Assembly (NCBI RefSeq): GCF_014650075.1
Contig: NZ_BMUG01000007.1
Coordinates: forward strand, 124,001 to 188,000
Direction of reading: 5' to 3'
Source: Streptomyces microflavus
GTDB lineage: Bacteria > Actinomycetota > Actinomycetes > Streptomycetales > Streptomycetaceae
DNA length: 64,000 bases
Positions 57,064-64,000 of this stretch are shown here, piece by piece. Made by a program: the position numbers and the translations under genes. A model generated the notes under the pieces. That model saw only the letters and a list, made by a program, of their open reading frames with translations, ran no database searches and was not told the DNA's origin. The stretch's first letter is position 1. The number at the start of each line of letters is the position of its first letter.

Positions 57064-57583
57064 CCCCGTCCGGGCTGGGCAGCTCCGCCGTCAGCACCCG
57101 GCCGATCACCAGGGTGTGGTCACCGGCCACCACGCGCTGTTCCGTACGGCACTCCAGCGTCGCCAGCGCCCCGCCGATCAGGGGCGCGTGCGTCACCTCG
57201 CCCCGTACGTACGCCAGGTCCTCGAAGAGCAGCCGGTCGCTGATCCGGCCCTTCATGGCGAACCGTCCAGCGATGTGGCGCTGGCTCGCCGCCAGGACGG
57301 AGACGGCCCACAGGGGCTGCTCGTCGAGCAGGTCGTCCATCCGGGAGTCGTTGCGCAGGCTCACCATCACCAGGGGCGGATCCAGGGACACGGACATGAA
57401 GGCGGTGGCCGTCATGCCGACGTCCTCGCCGCGGCCCTCCTCGTCGAGCGGCGGCTCCTGGGCGGTGACCAGCACCACTCCTGCGGCCAGCCGCGCGAGT
57501 GCTGCGCGGAACTCGTCGTTGCTCACCCCCTCAGCATGGGGGATGGGTTCGGGGCGCGGGGTGGCGGGCGTCGTCTGGAGCAC
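57020..57583 (-). CDS. Flavin reductase domain protein
   Basis: This 187-residue protein is of the flavin reductase/HpaC-like split-barrel family. The core SNDEFRAALARLAAGVVLVT, GMTATAFMSVSLDPPLVMVS, VLAASQRHIAGRFAMKGRIS and the end EPLTYFKGRYRQLG are typical. It supplies reduced flavin to a monooxygenase or acts alone; no partner is adjacent. The GTG at 57583 is favoured by a TAGCGT box six bases upstream; a second GTG at 57526 is possible. Its 3' end is tandemly duplicated downstream. Confidence 0.9.
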   Translation of the reverse strand: MLQTTPATPRPEPIPHAEGVSNDEFRAALARLAAGVVLVTAQEPPLDEEGRGEDVGMTATAFMSVSLDPPLVMVSLRNDSRMDDLLDEQPLWAVSVLAASQRHIAGRFAMKGRISDRLLFEDLAYVRGEVTHAPLIGGALATLECRTEQRVVAGDHTLVIGRVLTAELPSPDGEPLTYFKGRYRQLG

Positions 57584-57589
57584 AACAGA

Positions 57590-57595
57590 ACGCTA
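57590..57595 (-). promoter_or_regulatory. -10 box TAGCGT of the flavin reductase gene
   Basis: TAGCGT on the minus strand, then TCTGTT, then GTG at 57583. Confidence 0.6.
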
Positions 57596-57771
57596 GCCGC
57601 GCGTGCCCGGCCGCCGCATCGGGCCAGGGGACCAGGCCGGTCCTAGGACTTCGGCCGCACGTGTCACCGGGGCGTCCGGACCCCGGACCATGGCCGGATA
57701 CGCACGGCCGGATTTGCGCCAGGGAAACGACGGAGCGTCCGAAGAGTCACTCTCACCCCTGGACCATCTGT

Positions 57772-57787
57772 TGTGACTTGAGTCACA
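57772..57787. promoter_or_regulatory. Perfect palindrome TGTGACT-TG-AGTCACA upstream of cdgB
   Basis: The 7-bp arms are perfect, 128 bp before the cdgB start codon. AGTCACTCTCACC (57745-57757) and CTCACTGTGATTCAGTG (57826-57842) are related nearby. cdgB is a known BldD target in S. coelicolor. The half sites TGAC/GTCA resemble BldD half sites but the spacing is one base short, so the binder is uncertain. Confidence 0.5.
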
Positions 57788-57914
57788 GAGTCCATTTTCT
57801 GCTGACCCTGTGTACCGGGTGCACAGCTCACTGTGATTCAGTGGCCGTGACACTGCAACAAGTACGTCGATATGAAACCTGGAGTTGCTGTCGAGGTCTC
57901 GGGGAGTGCGAGCG

Positions 57915-59570
57915 ATGGAGGCCGAGTCGGAACCCTACGTCCGCCTTGCGACCATGCGGCAGCTGCACCAGGCCGTCGCTGATCTCAACACGGCGCGGAG
58001 TCTGGCGGACACCCTGCAGACCGTGGCCGACGGCATCGTCACCGGTCTCGGCTACGAGCTGGGCTGCGTCAATCTGGTCCGGCCCGACGGCGACCTCGTC
58101 ATCGCCGCCTTCGCGGGCAACGCCGCCGCCGAGGCCCTGATCACCGGCCGCGTCGGCTCCCGCGACTCCTGGGAGCGCCGGCTCTCCATGGGCGAGGCCT
58201 GGGACCAGCTGCGGTTCATACCCCACACCGAGGGCTGGGTCCTGCTCGACGACGACGTGCCGCAGTGGCACACCGAGGGCCCCGAGCCCCGGTTCGAGGA
58301 CGAGTGGCACCCGCTGGACCGGCTCTACGCCCCGATGTACGCCTCCGGGGGCGGGCGGGACCTCCTCGGGGTCATATCCGTCGACCGGCCGCGCAACGGG
58401 CGCCGCCCCGGCGCGTGGGGGCGCGAGGCGCTCCAGATGTACGCCTCCCAAGCCGCCATTGCGATCAGTAACGCTCGCTTGCGAGCAAACATGCAGCGCG
58501 CCCTGGTCAGACTCGAACGCGAACAGCAGGCGCTGCGGGCCAGCGAGGAGTCCTTCCGCCAGGCCTTCGAGTACGCGCCCAGCGGCATGGCCATCGCCGA
58601 GATGGGCGGCGACCAGCACGGCCGGCTGCTCCGCACCAACGACGCCCTGTGCCGGCTGCTCGGCCGCCCCGCCTCCGTACTGCGCCGGTACTCCTTCGCC
58701 GACCTGGTCCACCCCGAGGACATCGGCACCCTGCTGCGCACCTCCGCCGAGGGCGGCCGGGCGGAGCTGCGGCTCGGCCGGCGGGACGGAACGTACCTCT
58801 GGGTCTCCCTGCGCAACTCGGTCGTCGCCGACACCGCCGACGGGCCGCGCTTCCTGCTCACCCACGTCGAGGACATAGAGGAGCGCAAGCGCCACGAGCT
58901 GAACCTGGCCCACCGCGCCTCGCACGACGCGCTCACCGGGCTGCCCAACAGCGCCGAGCTGAAGTCCCGGCTCAGCGCCCGGATCTGCGAGCGGCCGAAC
59001 TCGCCGGCCGCGACCGCGATCGAGGCGCTGGACGCGGCGTACGGGGACGTCGAGTCCTCCCTCACCCACGGCTACCAGGCCGACGGGTACGAGGGGGAGG
59101 CGGCGGCTGCCGGCGGGCTCTACGACCACCATGTGCACGCGGTCGCCCCCGACGCGGAGAACGACGACGGGACGAAGGGGCTCGCGGTCCTCTTCTGCGA
59201 CCTCGACGGCTTCAAGTCCATCAACGACCGGTTCGGCCACCACACGGGTGACGCCGTTCTCATCGAGGTGGCGCGGCGGCTGTCCACCTGTGTCCGGGAC
59301 GGCGACACGGTCGCCCGGCTCGGAGGTGACGAATTCGTCGTTCTCGCGGACGGCCTCGGGGCGGCGGACGCCGCTGACCTGGCCGTACGTCTGCGAAATG
59401 CCATCATTCCGCCCATAAGGGTCGATGGGCGGGCCGTCCGGGTCGGGGCGAGTTTCGGCATCGGCTGGGCCGAGTGCGGGATGAGCGTGGAAGAGGTCCT
59501 GCGCTCCGCCGACCAGCGGATGTACGTCGAGAAGCGGTCCCGGTCGAAGGTTCACCGCAGGGCCGGCTGA
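57915..59570 (+). CDS. cdgB: Diguanylate cyclase CdgB-like (GAF-PAS-GGDEF)
   Basis: This 551-residue cytoplasmic protein has a GAF domain (about residues 28-190), a short coiled coil (RALVRLEREQQALRASEES), a PAS domain with PAC (about 215-325) and a GGDEF domain (about 335-545). The active-site motif LGGDEFVVLAD is intact near residue 470. An unusual insert of about 60 residues, rich in Ala/Gly/Asp, interrupts the GGDEF domain after the ASHDALTGLPN helix. It should make cyclic di-GMP, the BldD ligand controlling development. Start ATG 57915 (EAESEPYVRL) has GGGGAG 8 nt upstream. The symbol comes from architecture and neighbours matching S. coelicolor CdgB. Confidence 0.9.
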   Translation: MEAESEPYVRLATMRQLHQAVADLNTARSLADTLQTVADGIVTGLGYELGCVNLVRPDGDLVIAAFAGNAAAEALITGRVGSRDSWERRLSMGEAWDQLRFIPHTEGWVLLDDDVPQWHTEGPEPRFEDEWHPLDRLYAPMYASGGGRDLLGVISVDRPRNGRRPGAWGREALQMYASQAAIAISNARLRANMQRALVRLEREQQALRASEESFRQAFEYAPSGMAIAEMGGDQHGRLLRTNDALCRLLGRPASVLRRYSFADLVHPEDIGTLLRTSAEGGRAELRLGRRDGTYLWVSLRNSVVADTADGPRFLLTHVEDIEERKRHELNLAHRASHDALTGLPNSAELKSRLSARICERPNSPAATAIEALDAAYGDVESSLTHGYQADGYEGEAAAAGGLYDHHVHAVAPDAENDDGTKGLAVLFCDLDGFKSINDRFGHHTGDAVLIEVARRLSTCVRDGDTVARLGGDEFVVLADGLGAADAADLAVRLRNAIIPPIRVDGRAVRVGASFGIGWAECGMSVEEVLRSADQRMYVEKRSRSKVHRRAG

Positions 59571-59713
59571 CGTTCATGAACGCTTTCCTCCCCTACCCCG
59601 TACCCGTTCCCGCCGGTGCCCCCGGCCGGTGATCGCAATTCGGACTGTGCTCCGTTCGAGGTAGGCTCGGCCGGTCGGCGACGGCTGGCGACATGGTGAG
59701 GAGTGACCCAGGG

Positions 59714-60718
59714 ATGACGGCCGGAAACAACGGCGCGAGCAAGCCCGAGGACGACGATCCGTTCGGCTATCTGTACGCGGACGGACAAGCGGCAGGCGCC
59801 CAGCCGCCCGGTCAGGGCGGTTACGGCTACCCGGGTCCGGCCGCGCAGCCGGGCGTGCCCAGAACGTCGTACAACCAGGTGCGGACGGTCGGCGAGCGCC
59901 AGTACGGGCAGCAGCAGGTCCCGCCGCAGCAGGGGTACGGCTACCCGCCCCAGCAGAACTACGGCCAGCCCGCGCAGCAGTACAACGCGCCCAACCCGCA
60001 GTACGCGGCCCCCGAGACCTACCCCGGTGGCGCGCCCACCGCGCACCACGGCTCCGTGCCGGGCGGCGGTTCCGGCGGCCGGGGTGGCCCGAACAACAAG
60101 GCGCTGCTGATCGCGGCGGTCGCCGTGGTCGCGGTCGTCCTCATCGGCATCGGCGCTGCGCTGCTCTCGGGCGACAACGGCGACAAGGACAAGAAGAACA
60201 ACGAGGCCGTGTCCTCGGAGGGCCCCGCCGACAAGGCCGAGGAGTCCGGCAAGCCGGACAAGAAGCCCGAGGAGACACCGAAGCCGGTCGAGCTCCCGAA
60301 GCAGGACGCGGCGACGCTGACGCTGGGCGGCTCCGCCTCCCTGGACAGCACGGTCAAGGGTGCCAAGGGCGCCAACGGCAACTACATCAACCTGAACGAG
60401 GTCGGCCGGTCGGCCACCTGGACGGTCGATGTGCCGGAGGCCGGCCCGTACACCCTGTACGTGACCTACGGGGTGCCCGGCAAGGACGCGAAGACGACCC
60501 TGACGGTCAACGCGCAGGAGCCTCGCTCCATCAACATGAAGAACTTCGCGAAGGCTGCCGAGGGCGACCTGGAGAAGGGCTGGACGAACACGTACGCGTA
60601 CGTCCAGCTCGACAAGGGCTCCAACACCCTCAAGCTGTCCTGCGAGACGGGCGACCAGTGCGACGCCAATCTCGACCAGCTGGAGCTGAAGTCGGGACAC
60701 ATCAAGTCGAACGGCTGA
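59714..60718 (+). CDS. Membrane-anchored carbohydrate-binding-module protein
   Basis: This is a 334-residue protein. A cytoplasmic Gly/Pro/Gln/Tyr-rich N-terminal part (about 1-125, PGQGGYGYPGP, QQGYGYPPQQNYGQ) precedes one membrane helix (ALLIAAVAVVAVVLIGIGAA, about 132-153). A Lys/Glu/Pro linker leads to an extracellular beta-sandwich (about 205-334) of CBM35/CBM6 type (GNYINLNEVGRSATWTVDVP, YTLYVTYGVPGKDAKTTLTV, SNTLKLSCETGDQCDANLDQ) with two Cys. It may bind wall glycans or exopolysaccharide. It follows cdgB by 143 bp. Confidence 0.85.
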   Translation: MTAGNNGASKPEDDDPFGYLYADGQAAGAQPPGQGGYGYPGPAAQPGVPRTSYNQVRTVGERQYGQQQVPPQQGYGYPPQQNYGQPAQQYNAPNPQYAAPETYPGGAPTAHHGSVPGGGSGGRGGPNNKALLIAAVAVVAVVLIGIGAALLSGDNGDKDKKNNEAVSSEGPADKAEESGKPDKKPEETPKPVELPKQDAATLTLGGSASLDSTVKGAKGANGNYINLNEVGRSATWTVDVPEAGPYTLYVTYGVPGKDAKTTLTVNAQEPRSINMKNFAKAAEGDLEKGWTNTYAYVQLDKGSNTLKLSCETGDQCDANLDQLELKSGHIKSNG

Positions 60719-60801
60719 CCGCGAGCCACCGCACGTACGCCCTGACCGCCCCCGAGGTGGTCAGGGCGTCGGCGTGTGCGGACGGGCAGGGAGCACCGGA
60801 G

Positions 60802-61728
60802 TCAGGCTGCTTCGCCCACGCTCTCCACGCTCACGCGCGGCAGCAGCTCCGCATAGGCCTCCGCGTCGAACTCGCCGGCCGCCGGGGCCAGGACCGTCGC
60901 CGTCGACAGGGCCACCGCGCGGGCCAGCCGGCCGGGCCAGTCGAGCCCCTCGGCCAGGGCGGAGAGCAGCCCGGCCACCGCGGAGTCGCCCGCTCCGGTC
61001 GGGTTGCCGCGGACGGCGGCGGGCGGGGCGGCGCGCCAGGTGCCCTGCGGGGTGACCGCGAGCAGCCCCTCCGGCCCGAGCGAGGCGATCACCGCGTGGG
61101 CCCCGCGGCGGCGGGCGTCCCCGGCGGCGCGCAGCGGTTCGCGGAAGCCGGTCAGCTGGGCCAGCTCGTCCGCGTTCGGCTTGACCAGGTCGGGGCGGGC
61201 GGCGATGCCCCGGCGCAGGGGTTCGCCGCTGGTGTCCAGGAGCACGGGTACGGAGGCGGCGCGGGCGATCCGGACCAGCTCCGCGTAGGCGCCGACGTGG
61301 ATGCCGGGCGGCAGGGAGCCGCAGAGCGCGACCGCGTCGGCCGCGCCGACGAGCTCCTCGTACGTCCGCAGGAAGGTGGCCCATTCGGCGCTGCTCACCT
61401 GCGGTCCCGGCTCGTTGAGCTGGGTGGTGTCGCCGGTCGAGCGGTCGGTGATCGCGAGCGTGCGGCGGGTGTTCCCGGCGACGGGGACGAGGGCGTCGCG
61501 CGGCGGGAGCGGGGCGAGGAGGTCGCGCAGGACGCCTCCGGTGGCGCCGCCGACGAAGCCGGTGACCACGGTGTCGTGGCCGAGCGCCCCCAGTACCCGG
61601 GCGACGTTGAGCCCCTTGCCGCCGGGGCGTTCGGAGACCTCGCCGACGCGGTGGCTGCTGTGCGGGACGAGCGCGTCGACGGTGTACGTCACGTCGAGCG
61701 CGGTGTTCAGGGTGACGGTCAGGATCAC
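60802..61728 (-). CDS. PfkB-family sugar kinase (1-phosphofructokinase/tagatose-6-P kinase-like)
   Basis: This 308-residue kinase has the PfkB N-terminal signature PGGKGLNVARVLGALG near residue 37 and the C-terminal ATP/anion-hole motif NPTGAGDSAVAGLLSALAEG with the catalytic Asp. The opening LTVTLNTALDVTYTVD is typical of the 1-phosphofructokinase/LacC group. It may phosphorylate a hexose phosphate released in amino-sugar or fructose catabolism, as it sits beside nagA-nagK. The start is GTG 61728; AGGGAGGG lies about 16 nt upstream. Confidence 0.88.
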   Translation of the reverse strand: MILTVTLNTALDVTYTVDALVPHSSHRVGEVSERPGGKGLNVARVLGALGHDTVVTGFVGGATGGVLRDLLAPLPPRDALVPVAGNTRRTLAITDRSTGDTTQLNEPGPQVSSAEWATFLRTYEELVGAADAVALCGSLPPGIHVGAYAELVRIARAASVPVLLDTSGEPLRRGIAARPDLVKPNADELAQLTGFREPLRAAGDARRRGAHAVIASLGPEGLLAVTPQGTWRAAPPAAVRGNPTGAGDSAVAGLLSALAEGLDWPGRLARAVALSTATVLAPAAGEFDAEAYAELLPRVSVESVGEAA

Positions 61729-61857
61729 CTGGTCCGGTCCCTCCCTCGCTCTGTCGATCCACGGTCCGTGGGTACGGGCCTGTTGATCATGCCAAAGGGA
61801 GGGCGGCCGGGCCCAGTCCCAGGGCCCGACCGCCATCTCTTCGTTACGTGCTCAACA

Positions 61858-61914
61858 ATGCCGGGCCCCGGGAATGCCGGGCCCCGGGAATGCCGGGCCC
61901 CGGGAATGCCGGGG
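61858..61914. repeat. 16-bp tandem repeat just past nagA
   Basis: ATGCCGGGCCCCGGGA is repeated exactly at 61858-61873, 61874-61889 and 61890-61905, with a 9-bp partial copy to 61914. GGGCCC and CCCGGG palindromes make it able to fold in many registers. It starts 2 bp past the nagA stop and may act as its terminator. Confidence 0.95.
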
Positions 61915-61916
61915 CC

Positions 61917-63074
61917 TCAGGCCGTCTTGGGCTCGATGATCCACTCGCCCTTGCGCATGACGCCCGCCAGGACGAAGTCCTCGTCGAGCACCACCAGGTC
62001 CGCGTCCTTGCCCGGCTCCAGCGAACCGACCCGGTCGTCCACGCCCAGGAGGCGGGCGGGGTTGGCCGAGATGGAGCGGACGACGTCCTCGACGGGGATC
62101 CTGTCGATGGTGACGGCCCGGCGGAACGCGGTGTCCAGGGTGAGGGTGGAGCCTGCGATGGAGCCGCCCTCCACCAGCCGCGCCACCCCGTCGGTGACCG
62201 AGACGGCGAGCGGGCCGAGCTGGTACTGCCCGTCGCCGAAGCCGGCCGCGTCCATCGCGTCGGTGATCAGCGCGACCCGGCCGGCGCCCTTGTGGTGGTA
62301 GGCCAGCTCCAGGATCGCCGGGTGCAGATGCGTACCGTCGTTGATCAGCTCGACGGTGATCCGGTCGTCCTCCAGGAGGGCGGCGATCGGACCGGGCTCG
62401 CGGTGGGCGAGCGGGGGCATCGCGTTGAACAGGTGCGTGGCGACGGTGGCGCCCGCGTCGATCGCCTCGACGGTCTGCTCGTACGTCGCGTCCGTGTGGC
62501 CGATCGCGGCGATGATCCCGTGCTCGGCGAGCAGCCGTACGGAGTCGATGCCGCCGGGCAGCTCGGTGGCGAGGGTGAACATCCGGGCCGTGCCGCGGGC
62601 GGCGTCCATCAGCTTGCGGACCTCCGCCGGGTCCGGGTCGCGCAGCAGCGCCTCGCTGTGGGCGCCCTTGCGGCACGGCGAGATGAAGGGGCCCTCGAAG
62701 TGGATCCCGGCCAGGTCGCCCTGTTCGACCAGTTCGGAGAGGATGCCGGCGCGCCGGGCGAGGAAGTCCATCTCGCCGGTGACCGTGGAGGCGACCAGGG
62801 TGGTGGTGCCGTGCTCGCGGTGCGTACGGATGCCGTGGAGGACCTCGTCCACGGTGCCGGAGGTGAAGGAGGCCCCGCCGCCGCCGTGGTTGTGCATGTC
62901 CACGAAGCCGGGGACCACCCAGTGGCCGGTGAGGTCGACGATCCGGGCGTCCTCCGGTGCGGAACCGGAGATCCGGGTGGACTCGACGGTCACCCGGCCG
63001 TTCTCCACGGTGCCGGTGGGAAGGACCACCCGGGCGCCCGCGAGGACCGTGCTGTCTGCTGCGCGTCCGGCCAT
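61917..63074 (-). CDS. nagA: N-acetylglucosamine-6-phosphate deacetylase
   Basis: This 385-residue amidohydrolase converts GlcNAc-6-P to GlcN-6-P, the DasR effector. Metal and catalytic residues are visible in PGFVDMHNHGGGG, GIHFEGPFISP (Glu), AIGHTDATYEQ and ATHLFNAMPPL (His), and LITDAMDAAG (catalytic Asp). The C-terminal SLEPGKDADLVVLDEDF is typical of the family. ATG 63074 overlaps the nagK stop (ATGA), so the two are co-translated. In S. coelicolor nagKA is repressed by DasR; the promoter is outside this window. Confidence 0.96.
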   Translation of the reverse strand: MAGRAADSTVLAGARVVLPTGTVENGRVTVESTRISGSAPEDARIVDLTGHWVVPGFVDMHNHGGGGASFTSGTVDEVLHGIRTHREHGTTTLVASTVTGEMDFLARRAGILSELVEQGDLAGIHFEGPFISPCRKGAHSEALLRDPDPAEVRKLMDAARGTARMFTLATELPGGIDSVRLLAEHGIIAAIGHTDATYEQTVEAIDAGATVATHLFNAMPPLAHREPGPIAALLEDDRITVELINDGTHLHPAILELAYHHKGAGRVALITDAMDAAGFGDGQYQLGPLAVSVTDGVARLVEGGSIAGSTLTLDTAFRRAVTIDRIPVEDVVRSISANPARLLGVDDRVGSLEPGKDADLVVLDEDFVLAGVMRKGEWIIEPKTA

Positions 63075-64000
63075 CAGGCGGAAACCTCCGTGGAGAGTAG
63101 ATCCCAGGCGAGCAGCCCCGCGCCCAGGCATCCGGCGGTGTCCCCGAGGGCCGCCGGGACGATGTGGGGCAGCTTCTGGAACGTGACGCGTTCCTCGACG
63201 GCCGCACGCAGTGGTGTGAACAAGGTTTCCCCGGCCTCGGCGAGACCGCCACCGATGATGAGCGTGCGGGGATCCAGCAGGGTGAGTGCGGTGACGAGCC
63301 CCGCGGCGAGCGCGTCGACCGCGTCCCGCCAGACGGCGATCGCCGCCGGGTCGCCCGACTCGACGGCCTTGGCGCAGTCCGCGGCGTCCGCCTCGGGGTC
63401 GCCGGAGGCGGCGGCCCAGGCCCGGGTGACCGCGGCGGCGGAGGCCAGGGTCTCCAGACAGCCGCGCTGGCCGCAGCCGCAGTCCGGGCCGTCCGGCCGC
63501 ACCACGATGTGGCCGATCTCGCCCGCGTACCCGTGGGCGCCCGCCTCGATGGTGCCCCCGATGCCGATGGCCCCGGCGATCCCGGTGCCCAGCGGCACGA
63601 ACAGGAAGCGGTCGGCGCCCCGGCCCGCCCCGATCCGGCCCTCGGCGAGCCCGCCGGTGCGGACGTCGTGGCCGAGGGCGACCGGGATCCCGCCGAGCCG
63701 TTCGCCCAGCAGGGCGCGCAGCGGTACGTCGCGCCAGCCCAGGTTGGCGGCGTAGACCGCGATCCCCTTCTCGGCGTCGACGATGCCGGGCACGGCGACC
63801 CCGGCGGCGACCGCGCCCTCGCCGAAGTGCTCCTCGCCGTAGGCGCGCAGATCCGCGGCGAACGCGAGGATGGTCTCGACGACCGCGTCGGCGCCGCGCT
63901 TCCGGCCGGTGGCCCGCCGCGCCTCATGGAGCAGCGTGCCGTCGGTCCCGACCAGCGCGGCCTTCATTCCGGTGCCGCCCACATCGAGGGCGATGACATG
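63074..64000 (-). CDS. nagK: ROK-family N-acetylglucosamine kinase (N-terminus outside window)
   Basis: 309 codons are open to the window end, and the start lies beyond base 64000. The visible part begins HVIALDVGGTGMKAALV, the ROK nucleotide-binding motif, then contains VAVPGIVDAEKGIAV, GHDVRTGGLAEGR and the ROK zinc motif HIVVRPDGPDCGCGQRGCLE. It phosphorylates GlcNAc in the cytoplasm. The assignment to NagK, and not to glucokinase, rests on nagA directly downstream with an ATGA overlap. Confidence 0.92.
   Translation of the reverse strand, partial: HVIALDVGGTGMKAALVGTDGTLLHEARRATGRKRGADAVVETILAFAADLRAYGEEHFGEGAVAAGVAVPGIVDAEKGIAVYAANLGWRDVPLRALLGERLGGIPVALGHDVRTGGLAEGRIGAGRGADRFLFVPLGTGIAGAIGIGGTIEAGAHGYAGEIGHIVVRPDGPDCGCGQRGCLETLASAAAVTRAWAAASGDPEADAADCAKAVESGDPAAIAVWRDAVDALAAGLVTALTLLDPRTLIIGGGLAEAGETLFTPLRAAVEERVTFQKLPHIVPAALGDTAGCLGAGLLAWDLLSTEVSA

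Overview
This is a high-GC actinobacterial chromosome segment, almost certainly Streptomyces. The evidence is strong third-position GC bias, frequent GTG starts, many TAnnnT -10 boxes placed 6-7 nt before start codons (leaderless mRNAs), and signature genes: mshA (mycothiol), carD, the phoU/phoR-phoP locus with PHO boxes, msiK, an hbpS-senS-senR-like redox sensor, a cdgB-like GGDEF protein and a nagK-nagA operon. From memory, the backbone order resembles the S. coelicolor interval running roughly from SCO4198 to SCO4285. No database search was run, so all family names come from reading motifs.

Layout. 1-9.5 kb: a DIP1984-family gene (partial), an orphan repeat-rich protein, an XRE regulator followed by an HBHA-like protein and a DUF2516 membrane protein, a receiver-PP2C phosphatase, an NlpC/P60 cell-wall hydrolase, a methyltransferase, mshA and a YbjN-type protein. 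9.5-15.3 kb: a lower-conservation accessory block holding a Tat-exported beta-helix protein with a 30-bp tandem repeat in its signal region, a lipoprotein, a RelE-like/DUF6247-like toxin-antitoxin candidate, two small ORFs on either side of a perfect palindrome, and an ArsR-type regulator divergent from a secreted protein across a 30-bp perfect inverted repeat. 15.3-32.6 kb: backbone housekeeping genes, namely gpmA, an MFS exporter, a small Cys-rich metallothionein-like gene that is easy to miss, phoU // phoR-phoP, a lipoprotein, carD, ispD-ispF, cysS, rlmB, a DoxX-type membrane protein, a sugar nucleotidyltransferase, a small secreted protein and msiK. 32.7-47.5 kb: a second accessory region with a solo TnpB (plus a probable omega-RNA) between msiK and tRNA-Thr(UGU), a TetR/NmrA module, an MFS/MarR pair, a class E sortase, oxidoreductases, an aminoglycoside-phosphotransferase-like kinase, a 25-bp tandem array, a pentapeptide-repeat protein and an internally deleted Rpn/transposase-like gene. 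47.5-64 kb: senR-senS // hbpS, an ankyrin protein, a YncE-like propeller lipoprotein, an M1 and an M4 metallopeptidase, terD, arfB, a flavin reductase whose 3' end is tandemly duplicated, cdgB, a carbohydrate-binding membrane protein, a PfkB sugar kinase, nagA and nagK (partial at the window end).

Working together: PhoR-PhoP with PHO boxes sets phosphate control of phoU and probably of the neighbouring Cys-rich gene. MsiK (the shared ATPase of sugar ABC importers), nagK-nagA and the PfkB kinase form an amino-sugar uptake and catabolism theme, and a DasR-like operator lies in the msiK leader. HbpS-SenS-SenR senses heme/redox stress. Four divergent promoter regions in the accessory parts carry clear palindromic operators.
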